Assembly (NCBI RefSeq): GCF_009916105.1
Contig: NZ_JAAAXQ010000007.1
Coordinates: 1 to 53,306 of the forward strand
Length of the DNA: 53,306 bases
From: Streptomyces sp. GC420
GTDB taxonomy: Bacteria > Actinomycetota > Actinomycetes > Streptomycetales > Streptomycetaceae
Reading direction: 5' to 3'
Every line of letters begins with the position of its first letter. Position 1 is the first letter of the stretch. Shown here in pieces: positions 35,477-44,630 of the stretch. The translations under genes were made by a program, and so were the position numbers. Below the pieces are notes generated by a model. It was not told the DNA's origin, did no database searches, and was given only the letters and a program-made list of their open reading frames with translations.

Positions 35477-36789
35477 ATCCCACGCCGCCGCCCGCCTCCG
35501 TGACGGCTGCCCCCGCGCCGGCCGACCCGGACGGCGTGCGGGCCCCGGAGTGGGACGAGGGACTCGAGTGCTGGGTCGTCGCGGATCCGCGGCTGGCCCG
35601 GCAGGTCCTCAACCACCCCGGCTTCGCCTCCGGAACCTTCGAGCGGTCCTTCCAGCTGTACATGTCGGAGGCGGCGCGCCAGGAGTACCGCGAACTCACC
35701 GACTTCCTGCGGCTGTGGTTCGTGCAGACCGACTCGGCCGAGCACACCGCACTGCGCCGCCCCGTGCAGCGGGTGATGTCCCCCTCCTACATACGCTCGC
35801 TCGCCCCGCGCATCGAGGAGATCGTCGACGAGTGCCTCGACGACCTCGCCGCGGCCCGGCCCCACGACGTCGTACCGGCGGTCGCCGACGGCATCTCCGG
35901 CAAGGTCATGGCGCATGTCGTGGGCATCGACGAGCCGCCTGCGGTGCTGCACCGCTGGTCGCGGACGCTGTCCCTGTTCATCGGCGCGATGTACCGGCAG
36001 GACCACGCCAGGGAGGCGCACCGCGCCATGACGGAGATGGCGGACGCCCTGTCCCGGTCCACCGCCGCCGCGTCCTTCCCCCGCGACACGCCGCAGGACC
36101 GGGCACGCACGACCGCCACCTGGGCGATGAACCTCTTCGGCGGTCTGGAGACGACGGCGTCGCTGCTGGCGTCGGCCGTCCTCACCGCGCTGGGCGACCG
36201 GGCGGTCTGGGACGCGGTACGCGAGGAACGCCCGGGCGCCGTGGAGGCGCTGGTGGAGACCGTGCTCGTGCGGCGGCCGCCGCTGCGGAACCTCGGACGC
36301 GTCGTCGCGTACGACCAGGAGGTCGCCGGGGCGCGTCTGAAGGAGGGCGACCTCGTGCTCGTCAGCCTCACCGGCGAAGGGCCGCTCGCCGACGCGGACC
36401 GGCCGGGTGACGTGACGGACGCCGGGGGATGCCCGGTGACCGGGGCGGGAGCAGGAACGGCGGCAGGGACGGGGACGCAGGCAGGAACGGACACGCAGGC
36501 AGGGACGGGGGCCGGCGGTGAGGGTGCCGCGGCGGCGGCCGGGGCACCGGCCGGGCGGCCGGAGCAGCACCTCGTCTTCGGCCACGGCCCGCACTACTGC
36601 ATCGGTGCGCCGCTCGCCCGCCTGGAGGCGGCCGTACTGCTGCGCCGGTTCGCCCGGCGCTTCCCGGACGCCCGGCTCGCACCCGGCGCCGCCGTGTGGG
36701 GCCCCAACCTCAGTTACGTCGGCCTCGACCATCTGTACGTGGAGCTGGACCCGGAGAAGACCCCGTCGTCCCGGACCGGAGGGGTGTGA
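35473..36789 (+). CDS. Atypical cytochrome P450 with broken ExxR and a low-complexity insert
   Basis: A 438-aa P450-fold protein. The heme loop FGHGPHYCIGAPLARLEA is intact and the I-helix reads LFGGLETTAS (usable Glu-Thr-Thr). The K-helix, however, reads VETVLVRRPPL where VEEALRxxPP is expected, so the near-invariant Arg of ExxR is Val. The region between the K-helix and the heme loop (the meander, normally ANRDP...F) is replaced by about 50 residues rich in Gly/Ala/Thr (TGTQAGTDTQAGTG). It may be a catalytically unusual P450, as with the few known ExxR-less CYPs, or a structural partner of the assembly line. It is locked between NRPS and PKS genes: GTGA overlap upstream and 2 bp to the next ATG. 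Codon use is normal. Confidence 0.82.
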   Translation: MNPTPPPASVTAAPAPADPDGVRAPEWDEGLECWVVADPRLARQVLNHPGFASGTFERSFQLYMSEAARQEYRELTDFLRLWFVQTDSAEHTALRRPVQRVMSPSYIRSLAPRIEEIVDECLDDLAAARPHDVVPAVADGISGKVMAHVVGIDEPPAVLHRWSRTLSLFIGAMYRQDHAREAHRAMTEMADALSRSTAAASFPRDTPQDRARTTATWAMNLFGGLETTASLLASAVLTALGDRAVWDAVREERPGAVEALVETVLVRRPPLRNLGRVVAYDQEVAGARLKEGDLVLVSLTGEGPLADADRPGDVTDAGGCPVTGAGAGTAAGTGTQAGTDTQAGTGAGGEGAAAAAGAPAGRPEQHLVFGHGPHYCIGAPLARLEAAVLLRRFARRFPDARLAPGAAVWGPNLSYVGLDHLYVELDPEKTPSSRTGGV

Positions 36790-36791
36790 CC

Positions 36792-39700
36792 ATGCCCGCG
36801 GAGAACGCCGTGGCCGTGGTGGGCATGGCCTGCCGGCTGCCGGGCGCCGACGACGTGCGCCAGTACTGGGCCGCGCTGACGGCGGGCGCGGACGGCGTCA
36901 GCCGCCTGGCGCCGGAGGAGCTGCTGGCCCGCGGGGCCGACCCGGACTACGTGGGCCGGGACAACTTCGTCCCGGCCATGGGAACCATCACCGGGTCCCG
37001 CCGGTTCGACTGGGCGTTCTTCAAGTACAGCCGGGCCGAGGCGGCGGCGATGGACCCGCAGCAGCGCGTCTTTCTCGAGTGCGCCGCGACGGCCGTCGAC
37101 GACGCGGCGCTCGACCCGACCCGGTTCCGGGGCCGGGTCGGCGTCTACGCGGGCGCCGACCGGGTCGGCCACCGGGCGGGCGACGCGCTGAGTGAACTCG
37201 CCCTCTACATAGGGCGGGAGAAGGACTTCCTCGCCACCCGCGTCGCCTACAAGCTGGGCCTGCGCGGCCCCGCCCTCACCGTCCAGACGGCCTGCTCCAC
37301 CTCTCTGACCGCGGTTCACCTCGCCGCGCGCGCCCTGGCCGGCGGCGAGTGCGACGCCGCCCTGGCGGGCGGCGTCACCGTGATGCCCGACGGGGAATGG
37401 GGCTACCTCTTCGAACCGGGCGGCATCCTGTCGCCCGACGGGTACTGCCGGCCCTTCGACGCGGACGCGGCGGGCACCGTGCCCAGCGAGGGCGTCGCCG
37501 TGGTGGTGCTCAAACGGCTCACGGACGCACTGCGTGACGGCGACCGGATCGCCGCCGTGATCGCGGGCACGGCGGTCAACAACGACGGCGCGGACAAGAT
37601 GGCTTACACCGCGCCGTCCATCGGCGGGCAGAGCGAGGTGATTCGCGCCGCACAGCGCATCGCGGGCGTCGACCCGGCGGACATCGACCACGTCGAGGCA
37701 CACGGTACGGCGACCAGGCTCGGCGACCCGGTGGAGGTGCAGGCACTGACCGACGTCTTCCGGGACGCGTCCGACGCCACGGGCTGGTGCCGGCTCGGCG
37801 CGGTCAAGGGCAACATCGGGCACACCGGTGTGGTGGCGGGAGTCGCCGGCCTGATCAAGACCGCGCTGATGCTGGAGCGCGGGCAGATTGTGCCGACCGC
37901 GCACTTCACCAGCCCCAACCCGCTTCTCGAGTTGGAGAGCACGCCCTTCCGGATCGCCGGGCGCAACGAGCCCTGGCCCGACCGCGGCACCCGGCTGGCT
38001 GCGGTCAGCTCCTTCGGCGTGGGCGGCACCAACGCGCACGTCCTGCTCCAGGGTGCTCCGAGCCGCGCGCCACGGACCGGGGCGGGCGGCGGTCCCAGGC
38101 CGCTCGCGCTGTCGGCGGCCACGCCGGAGGCGCTGGCGCACCTCGCCGACGCGCTCGCGGACCGCCTCGCCCCGCCCACGGCGAGCGACCCGGCCACGAC
38201 CGGTGCGGACCGGCTCGGGTCGGCCGCGGACCGGCTCGGCTCGGGCGAGGCACCGGCAGCGTTTCCCGCTTCCGCTGCGGATCGCCGACTCGCGCAGGCC
38301 CGGGAGGAGTCCGACCCGGACAGCTCCTCCGCAGCGGGGCGGATCATGCCCCTCGACGCCGGGGATTCCGCCGTCGGCAATGAACCGGCGGATCGCCCGG
38401 CCGCGTTGGGTGAGTCCGCCGCGGACCGGCTCGCACCGGGCGAGGTCGGCGTTCCAGCGGTGGGTCGCCAACTGGCGCAGGACGGGGCCGGGTCGGGCCC
38501 GGGCCGTGATTTTGCCGTGGGTCGGATCAGTCCGCTCGACGACGGGTATTCCGCCGCAGGCGGTGAACGGGTCGCGGACCCGGTCGCGTTGGGTGAGTCC
38601 GCAGTGGACCGGTTCGACACCGCCGAGGCCGTCGAACCGGTCGCGGGCGGGCTCGGGCCGGCGGCGGGCGGCGGGCCCGTCGTGGGTGACGAGCCGGTGC
38701 TCGACCTGGCCGGGGTGGCGAGGACGCTCGCGGAGCGGCGCCGGCACCGGCACCGCGTCGCGGTGGTGGCATCGGACCCGGCGCAGGCCGCGCGACTGCT
38801 GCGTGGTGTGTCGCGGCGGACCGGCGTAGCCGCCCCGGCTCCCGCGCGGCCGCGGAAACTCGGCAAGGTCGCCTTCCTCTTCCCCGGCCAGGGCACCCTC
38901 AGGCACGGCGCGGGCGCGGCCGCGTACCGGCTGCTCCCCGGATTCCGGGCGGCGTTCGACGAGGTGCGCAAGGCCGCCCGGGACACGCACTCCGTCGACC
39001 TGTCCCCCGCCGTCTCCGAGGACGCGCCCGGCGGCGCCGGGGAGTCCGAGGACTGGTTCGCCGACACGGTGCACCAGCAACTGGGCCTGTTCGCCCTCGG
39101 CTACGCCTTCGGGCGGCAGCTGGAGGCCTGGAACATCCGGCCGGCCGCGATGCTCGGCAACAGCGTCGGCGAGTACGCGGCCGCCGCCCTCGCCGGGGTG
39201 TGGGACCCGGCGGATGCCGTGGACCTGGTGGGCCGCCGCGCCCGCGCGATGTGGGACACCGCACCCGGCCGGATGGTGAGCGTCGCCGCCCGCGCCGACG
39301 AGGTGGCCGCCCGGCTGCCCGCGGCGTGCGAGGTCACCGTGGCCGTCGACGGCCCCGGCTCGGTCGTGCTGTCCGGCCCCGAGGCCGCCATGACGGACCT
39401 GCTCGCGGGCGATGCGCTCGAGGGCCTTGAAACCACCCTGATCCACACCCGGCGCGCCTTCCACTCGAAGGCCATGGAACGGGCCGCCGAGGTGGTGCGG
39501 GCGACCATGACGTCGATGCCCACCCGCCCGCCTCGGCAGCCACTCGTCTCGAACACCACCGGTGACTGGGCCGATCCGCGGGAGGTGGCCGGCCCCGACT
39601 ACTGGGCGGCGCAGCTGCGCCGGCCGGTCCTCCTCGCGGCGGCGATGAACACCCTGCTCGGCTCCGGCTGCACGACGTACGTCGAACTCGGCCCGGGCAG

Positions 39701-41168
39701 CTCCATGCTCGGCGGCCTGCGCCGCAGCCCTGGCTGGGACGCCGACGCCACCGCGGTCCCGCTGGCCTCCCGGCCCGGCGACCCGCCGGAGGCGGGGCTG
39801 CTGACGGCGCTGGCCACCTTGTGGGAGCACGGAGCCGACCGCCCGCTGCACGAGGTACTCGGGGTGCTGGACGGGCCCGAGGGAGAGCGGCCGTCGCGCT
39901 GCTCCCTGCCGGGCCACCCATTCCTCGGAGAGGACCCGGCCGCCGGGCAGCCGGTCACCGCAGCCGCCCCGGCCCCCGCGCGGGAGCGGCTGCTGTCACC
40001 GGCCCATCCGGCCCGGCCGGCGTCGCGCGCCGAACCGGGTGAACCGGGTGGGAAGGGCGAACCGGGTGAACCGGGTGGGAAGGGTGAACCGGCGGGCCGA
40101 ACGCCCGCCGTCCGGGGCGCGGCGCGGTCCGTGCTGGCGGAGCTGTGGTGCCGCACCCTCGGCGTTCCCGCGGCGCTGGACGACGACGACTTCTTCACCC
40201 TCGGCGGAGACTCGCTCATGGCGGTCGGCCTGACGGCCCGCATCAGGGAGCGCACCGGATGCGCGCTGTCCGTCACGGACTTCTCCCGGGCGGCGACGTT
40301 CGGCGAGCTCGTCGCGGCGGCCGAGCGGCAACTGCCCGGTCCGTCCGGCGCGGACGGACCCGGCCGCGCCGTTCCCGCCACGCTTCCGGGAGCCGGGCTT
40401 CGAGGGGCCTGGGCTCCGGGGTCCGCGGTCCCGGGCGTGGCCACGCTCTGCGCGGAGGGCTCCGGACGGCCGCTGTTCCTGATCGCGGACGCGACCGGCC
40501 ACGCGCTGCCCTACCGGACACTCGCCGGCCTGGTGGGACCCGCCGCAGACCGGCCCGTCCTCGGACTGGAGGACACCGGGGACGACCGCCCGCGCACGAT
40601 CGAGGCGCTCGCGGCCGGGCATGTGGAGGCCCTGCTCCGCGTCCAGACCGAGGGCCCGTACACCATCGGCGGCTGGTCCTTCGGCGCGGTCGTCGCGCAC
40701 GAGACGGCGCGCCGGCTGACCCGGCGCGGCAAGCGGGTGGACCTGCTCGTATGCCTCGACGGCTTCGTCCCGGACACCGCGGGGCTGCCGACGGCCTTCG
40801 CCCCGGAGTTCCTGCGCGCCGGTCTGCGCGCCCAGGCCGAGGCCGCGCTCGGGATCGGCCCGCTCGCCCGGCAGGTCCGCCGGAGCCCCGCGCTGCGGCG
40901 GCAGTTCATCGCGGGCCAGACGGCGCTGCTGCGCTACCGGCCGCGGCCCGTCGCATGCCCCGCCGTGCTGTTCAAGGCGTCGAGCGGGCGGGCGGAGGCG
41001 GACCGGCTGCGCGAGCGGCTGTCGAACCTCTACGCGGGCGGGATCCGGGTGGAGCCGGTGGGCGGCGACCACTGGTCCATGCTCACGCGCCCGTACGCGG
41101 AGGACCTGGCACCGAAGCTGCTGGACGTACTGCGGCCCGGTCCACTGACCGGGCGAGGAGAGGACTGA
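36792..41168 (+). CDS. Type I PKS terminal module: KS-AT-carrier-TE
   Basis: A 1458-aa polyketide synthase. Ketosynthase ~5-425: Cys 168 in QTACSTSL, His 304 in VEAHGTAT, His 344 in KGNIGHT. Acyltransferase ~692-1000: Ser 791 in LGNSVGEYAA (Asn instead of the usual His before Ser) and RAFHS at 888-892, the malonyl-type signature. Carrier with Ser 1141 in FFTLGGDSLMAV (PCP-like GGDS). Thioesterase ~1215-1450: Ser 1296 in IGGWSFGAVVAHE, Asp in CLDGF, His in VGGDHWSM. No KR, DH or ER. It would extend the peptidyl (Val-like) thioester by one malonate and release a beta-keto product by hydrolysis or cyclisation. The KS-AT linker has a ~170-aa repetitive insert, and a collagen-like GEPGGKGEPGE stretch precedes the carrier. 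ATG 36792 has GGAGGGG upstream. Confidence 0.9.
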   Translation: MPAENAVAVVGMACRLPGADDVRQYWAALTAGADGVSRLAPEELLARGADPDYVGRDNFVPAMGTITGSRRFDWAFFKYSRAEAAAMDPQQRVFLECAATAVDDAALDPTRFRGRVGVYAGADRVGHRAGDALSELALYIGREKDFLATRVAYKLGLRGPALTVQTACSTSLTAVHLAARALAGGECDAALAGGVTVMPDGEWGYLFEPGGILSPDGYCRPFDADAAGTVPSEGVAVVVLKRLTDALRDGDRIAAVIAGTAVNNDGADKMAYTAPSIGGQSEVIRAAQRIAGVDPADIDHVEAHGTATRLGDPVEVQALTDVFRDASDATGWCRLGAVKGNIGHTGVVAGVAGLIKTALMLERGQIVPTAHFTSPNPLLELESTPFRIAGRNEPWPDRGTRLAAVSSFGVGGTNAHVLLQGAPSRAPRTGAGGGPRPLALSAATPEALAHLADALADRLAPPTASDPATTGADRLGSAADRLGSGEAPAAFPASAADRRLAQAREESDPDSSSAAGRIMPLDAGDSAVGNEPADRPAALGESAADRLAPGEVGVPAVGRQLAQDGAGSGPGRDFAVGRISPLDDGYSAAGGERVADPVALGESAVDRFDTAEAVEPVAGGLGPAAGGGPVVGDEPVLDLAGVARTLAERRRHRHRVAVVASDPAQAARLLRGVSRRTGVAAPAPARPRKLGKVAFLFPGQGTLRHGAGAAAYRLLPGFRAAFDEVRKAARDTHSVDLSPAVSEDAPGGAGESEDWFADTVHQQLGLFALGYAFGRQLEAWNIRPAAMLGNSVGEYAAAALAGVWDPADAVDLVGRRARAMWDTAPGRMVSVAARADEVAARLPAACEVTVAVDGPGSVVLSGPEAAMTDLLAGDALEGLETTLIHTRRAFHSKAMERAAEVVRATMTSMPTRPPRQPLVSNTTGDWADPREVAGPDYWAAQLRRPVLLAAAMNTLLGSGCTTYVELGPGSSMLGGLRRSPGWDADATAVPLASRPGDPPEAGLLTALATLWEHGADRPLHEVLGVLDGPEGERPSRCSLPGHPFLGEDPAAGQPVTAAAPAPARERLLSPAHPARPASRAEPGEPGGKGEPGEPGGKGEPAGRTPAVRGAARSVLAELWCRTLGVPAALDDDDFFTLGGDSLMAVGLTARIRERTGCALSVTDFSRAATFGELVAAAERQLPGPSGADGPGRAVPATLPGAGLRGAWAPGSAVPGVATLCAEGSGRPLFLIADATGHALPYRTLAGLVGPAADRPVLGLEDTGDDRPRTIEALAAGHVEALLRVQTEGPYTIGGWSFGAVVAHETARRLTRRGKRVDLLVCLDGFVPDTAGLPTAFAPEFLRAGLRAQAEAALGIGPLARQVRRSPALRRQFIAGQTALLRYRPRPVACPAVLFKASSGRAEADRLRERLSNLYAGGIRVEPVGGDHWSMLTRPYAEDLAPKLLDVLRPGPLTGRGED
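38277..38640 (+). repeat. Tandem 183-bp (61-aa) duplication within the KS-AT linker
   Basis: Residues 496-556 and 557-617 of the PKS align at a 61-residue offset: RRLAQ/RQLAQ, GRIMPLDAGDSAVG/GRISPLDDGYSAAG, ALGESAADR/ALGESAVDR. The copies have diverged in protein and DNA, so the duplication is not recent. The unit seems derived from partial copies of the local ADRLGSxE-type linker. Confidence 0.7.
40032..40091 (+). repeat. Short tandem repeat coding a collagen-like linker
   Basis: GAACCGGGT-type 9-mers with GGGAAGGG interruptions, arranged as two near-identical 27-bp units, encode EPGEPGGKG twice between the AT and carrier of the PKS. Probably a flexible linker of variable length. Confidence 0.65.
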
Positions 41169-41170
41169 CG

Positions 41171-42520
41171 ATGGCCGACATGGCCGACAAGCCGCCGGGC
41201 ACGGACGCCACACCGGGGACCGGGCCGGTGACGACGACGGCGGATCCGGCCGGCGATCCCGGCACGGCCCCCGCCGCGGAGAAACCGCTGCTGCGCAACC
41301 GCGATTTCCAGGCGCTGTGGACCAGCGAGGCGTTCGCCGCGATCGCCAAGGAGACCGCGGAGGTCGCCTATCCGCTGCTGATCCTGGCCACCTCCGGTTC
41401 CGCCTTCTACGCGGGCGCGGTCGGATCGGCCCAACTGATCACGGCGAGCCTGCTGTCGATCCCCGGCGGCACGCTCGCCGACCGGGTCGACCGCCGGATG
41501 CTGCTCATCACCTGCAACATGGTGCGCGTCGTGCTGCTCGGGCTGTTCGCGCTCCTCATCTTCACCGAGAACGTCAGCCCGTTCGTCATCTTCGGCGTCG
41601 CGATCGGATCGGCGGCCTGCCTGGGCATCTCGAACCCGACGGGTCTCGCGGTCATCAAGCAACTGGTGCCGCCCTCGCAGCTCACCCAGGCCACGGCACA
41701 GAACCAGGTCAGGTACTTCGCGGCGACCATGGGCGGCCCGCCCGCCGGGGGTTCCCTGTTCGCGGTGTCCCGCGCGTTCCCGTTCCTGAGCGCGGCCCTC
41801 GCCTTCCTCGTCTCGACGGTGCTGCTGCTGTTCATCCGCAAGCCGCTCAAGGTGGAGAACGCTGCGCCGGGGGAGAAGCGCAACGCGGCAGAGGGCTTCC
41901 GGTTCCTGGCCGGGCAACCCGTCCTCCGGCTCCTGATCGTCTGGATCATGGGCTCGAACATGGCGTTCACCCACACCGGGGTCTTCCTCGCGCTCATCGC
42001 CACCGCCGAGAGCCGCGGTGCGTCCCCGGCCTTCACCGGCATGCTGCTGTCGATCGCCGGCGTCGGCGGACTCGTCGGCTCCCTGGTGGCGGGCCCCGTC
42101 ATCAAATGGGTGCGGCCGCCGGTGCTCTTCCTGACCGCCGCCTGGATCGGACCGGTCGCCGCGATCCTGCTGGCGAACGTCTCCGGCCTGATCCCGCTCG
42201 GCATCATCGTCGCCTGCGTGTTCCTGCGCGGGCCGATCACCAGCGCGCTCTTCCTCGCCTACCTGGCCGCCATGGCCCCCGACAGGGTGCAGGGCCGGGT
42301 GCTCGGAGCGGTGATGTTCATGTCCATGGTCGCCGCGCCCGTCGGTGTGTTCGGCGTCGGCGCCATCTTCGACCTGGCCGGCTCCACCTGGGTGTTCACG
42401 GCCATGGCGATCATCTCCGGCCTGGCCGCGCTGCCCACCCTCAGCCCGCACATCCGCAAGCTCGCACCGCCGGAGGAGTACGCCGACACCACGGCGGCCC
42501 CCGCCACCGACCGTACCTGA
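41171..42520 (+). CDS. MFS exporter (enterobactin-exporter EntS-like, MFS_3)
   Basis: A 449-aa integral membrane protein with about 12 hydrophobic segments after a ~40-residue polar N-terminus. The loop 2-3 motif GGTLADRVDRRMLL is the usual MFS signature, and the N-terminal DFQALWTSEAFAAIAKE block is typical of the EntS/MFS_3 drug or siderophore exporters. It probably exports the cluster product by proton antiport. ATG 41171 has GAGGAGAGGA upstream and follows the PKS stop by 2 bp, so it is in the same operon. The tail after the last helix is short and acidic/Ala-rich. Confidence 0.88.
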   Translation: MADMADKPPGTDATPGTGPVTTTADPAGDPGTAPAAEKPLLRNRDFQALWTSEAFAAIAKETAEVAYPLLILATSGSAFYAGAVGSAQLITASLLSIPGGTLADRVDRRMLLITCNMVRVVLLGLFALLIFTENVSPFVIFGVAIGSAACLGISNPTGLAVIKQLVPPSQLTQATAQNQVRYFAATMGGPPAGGSLFAVSRAFPFLSAALAFLVSTVLLLFIRKPLKVENAAPGEKRNAAEGFRFLAGQPVLRLLIVWIMGSNMAFTHTGVFLALIATAESRGASPAFTGMLLSIAGVGGLVGSLVAGPVIKWVRPPVLFLTAAWIGPVAAILLANVSGLIPLGIIVACVFLRGPITSALFLAYLAAMAPDRVQGRVLGAVMFMSMVAAPVGVFGVGAIFDLAGSTWVFTAMAIISGLAALPTLSPHIRKLAPPEEYADTTAAPATDRT

Positions 42521-42575
42521 GACGCCGGCCGGACCCACGATGCCGGCCGGACCCACGATGCCGGCCGAAGCAGCC
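42521..42575 (+). repeat. 18-bp direct repeats in the MFS-P450 gap
   Basis: CCGGCCGGACCCACGATG occurs in tandem just after the MFS stop, with a third partial copy (about 2.5 copies). It fills most of the 90-bp spacer before the P450 ribosome site (AAGGAG). Confidence 0.7.
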
Positions 42576-42610
42576 GACCGGACCGAAGCCGGACCGAAGA
42601 AGGAGACCTG

Positions 42611-43894
42611 ATGACCGCAGAGACATCGGACGCGGCCCCCGTCACGACCGGCGCCGGCCCGCTGCCGCCGGAGTTCTTCACCGCCCCCGAGGCAGGCGCC
42701 ACGCACGCCGCGAACGCGAAGCTGCGGGCGTCCGGATGCCCGGTCCACGCCATCAACTACCCGCCGGGCGGTGACGCCTATGTCGTCGCCGACTACGAGA
42801 CCGCGCTCAAGAGCTTCAGCGATCCACGCCTGTCCAAGCAGGTCGACAACGCGCCCGCCTGGTTCCGGGACCTCCTCAAGGACAGCAGCCCGGTCCTCAT
42901 ACGCAACATGATCACCGCGGACCCGCCGGAGCACACCCGGCTGCGCAGGCTGGTCAGCCGGGCCTTCGTACCGCGCCGGATGGCGCTGCTGCGGCCGCGC
43001 ATCCAGGAGATCACTGACGAACTCATCGACGCCTTCCCCGAGTCGGGCGAGGTCGACCTGATGGAGTTCGCCTTCTCCCTGCCGATGCGCGTCATCTGCG
43101 AGTTCCTCGGTGTCCCGATCGCGGACCGCCCCGACCTGCACGCCTGGGGCCACTGGCTCAGCGGCGCGCCGTTCGCGGACGAGGAGTCGAACCGGAAGCT
43201 GAAATGGGCGAGCGACAGCGTCGAGCGCTACCTCGTCGACCTGCTGGAGGAACGCCGCCGCTCCGGCCTCGGCGACGACCTGGTCAGCATCCTGCTGAAG
43301 GCCGCCGACGAGGAGGACGTCTTCACCAACGACGAACTCGTCTCCACCCTGGTCCTGCTGATCATCGCCGGTCACAAGACCACCGCCAACCTCATCGGCA
43401 ACGGGATGCAGGCCCTGTTCGCCCAACCCGACCAGCTCGAACTGCTCCGCGCCAGGCCCGAGCTGGCCGAGTCGGCCGTCGAGGAGTTCCTTCGCTTCGA
43501 ACCGCCGGTCTACCGCGGCACCCTGCGCGTCGCCACGCAGGACATGGAGCTGGCCGGCTGCCCCATACCCAAGGAGGGCTTCGTCCACATCCTGATGGAC
43601 TCCGCCAACCGCGATCCACAGGCGTTCGAGGACCCCGACCGGCTGGACATCACCCGTGGTTCCAACCGCCATCTGGCCTTCGGCCAGGGCGCGCACTTCT
43701 GCGTGGGCGCCCCGCTGTCCCGTGTCGAGGGGCAGGTTGCCTTCCCCACCCTGCTGCGCAGGCTGCCCGGTCTGGCCCTGACGGTCCCGCACGACCAGCT
43801 GGAGTGGGTCTTCGACAACTCCACCAGCCGCGGCCTGAAGTCACTGCCGGTGCGCTACGACGCCCGGCTGGCAGCCCACGAACCGGAGAACTGA
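42611..43894 (+). CDS. Cytochrome P450 (canonical)
   Basis: A 427-aa class I P450 with every expected motif: I-helix LLIIAGHKTTANL, K-helix VEEFLRFEPPV, meander DSANRDPQAFEDPDRLDI, and heme loop FGQGAHFCVGAPLSR. It resembles CYP107-type tailoring hydroxylases of polyketide/NRPS pathways. ATG 42611 has AAGGAGACCTG. It is followed within 1 bp by the second type II thioesterase, then by the SDR and the stand-alone A-PCP. This order recalls cassettes in which a P450 oxidises an aminoacyl-S-PCP, so its substrate may be the Thr-like residue on the A-PCP rather than the finished product; this is inference from gene order. Confidence 0.9.
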   Translation: MTAETSDAAPVTTGAGPLPPEFFTAPEAGATHAANAKLRASGCPVHAINYPPGGDAYVVADYETALKSFSDPRLSKQVDNAPAWFRDLLKDSSPVLIRNMITADPPEHTRLRRLVSRAFVPRRMALLRPRIQEITDELIDAFPESGEVDLMEFAFSLPMRVICEFLGVPIADRPDLHAWGHWLSGAPFADEESNRKLKWASDSVERYLVDLLEERRRSGLGDDLVSILLKAADEEDVFTNDELVSTLVLLIIAGHKTTANLIGNGMQALFAQPDQLELLRARPELAESAVEEFLRFEPPVYRGTLRVATQDMELAGCPIPKEGFVHILMDSANRDPQAFEDPDRLDITRGSNRHLAFGQGAHFCVGAPLSRVEGQVAFPTLLRRLPGLALTVPHDQLEWVFDNSTSRGLKSLPVRYDARLAAHEPEN

Positions 43895-43895
43895 G

Positions 43896-44630
43896 ATGAG
43901 CACTGGCACCACCCTGGTCTGCCTGCCCTTCGCCGGTGCGGGAGCCTCCTTCTACCGCCCGTGGCAGCGGCTCGCCGGCGACGGGCTGACCATCCTTCCG
44001 CTGCAGCTCCCGGGCCGGGAACGGCGCATCGACGAGGACCCGTACACCGACGCGCACGCCGCCGCCGACGGCCTGCTGGCCGAGCTCCGCGACACCCTAG
44101 GCGACGTGGGGGAGCCGCACCGGGTCGCGCTGTTCGGGCACAGCCTCGGCGCGGTGCTCGCCTACGAACTGGCGCACCGCCTGACCGCCGCACCGGGCAT
44201 CGAACTGGTCCGGCTGTTCGTCAGTGGCTCCCCGCAGCCCGCGGAGCAGCGGGCCCGGCGCGCCACCGGTCTGCCCGACGACGAATTCCTCGCCCGTGTC
44301 AACGAGTTCGCCGGCTACACGCACGAGGCCCTCGAGGACCCCGAGATGCGTGAGCTGATCCTCCCGACGCTGCGGGCCGACGTCGAGATGCACGAGAACT
44401 ACGTGCCGGGCACGGACACGCCGCTCCCCGCGCCCATCACCTCGCTGCGCGGCGCCGACGACGAACTGGTGAGCCGGGACGAGGCCGCCGCCTGGTCCAA
44501 GGTCGCCGGCGCGGACTTCCGGCCGGTCGAACTGCCCGGCGGGCACATGTACCTCACAGAGTCGCCCGCCGCGCTGCTGGAGGTCGTCTCCGGCGAGATC
44601 CGCCGAGGAGCGTGCGAGCCGTGCGCCTGA
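43896..44630 (+). CDS. Type II thioesterase (second copy)
   Basis: A 244-aa alpha/beta hydrolase. Motifs: LVCLPFAGAGASFYRPW, Ser in ALFGHSLGAVLAYELA, Asp in SLRGADDELVSRDE, His in LPGGHMYLTES. It is clearly different in sequence from the copy at 27744, so this is not a recent duplication. Position between P450/SDR and the A-PCP gene suggests it may hydrolyse the modified aminoacyl-PCP to a free amino acid, as type II-like thioesterases do in beta-hydroxy amino acid cassettes, rather than only proofread. It overlaps the SDR start by 10 bp. Confidence 0.9.
   Translation: MSTGTTLVCLPFAGAGASFYRPWQRLAGDGLTILPLQLPGRERRIDEDPYTDAHAAADGLLAELRDTLGDVGEPHRVALFGHSLGAVLAYELAHRLTAAPGIELVRLFVSGSPQPAEQRARRATGLPDDEFLARVNEFAGYTHEALEDPEMRELILPTLRADVEMHENYVPGTDTPLPAPITSLRGADDELVSRDEAAAWSKVAGADFRPVELPGGHMYLTESPAALLEVVSGEIRRGACEPCA

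Noticed and set aside
36714..39917. 1067-codon open frame on the minus strand
   Set aside because: Antisense of the PKS gene; no recognisable domain.
41030..43792. 920-codon open frame on the minus strand
   Set aside because: Antisense shadow of the MFS, P450 and PKS genes; low-complexity Gly/Arg/Glu composition, with no domain.
44612..44620. GTG at 44612 as the SDR start
   Set aside because: It lies one base after the GAGGAG ribosome site; the GTG at 44621 has workable spacing.
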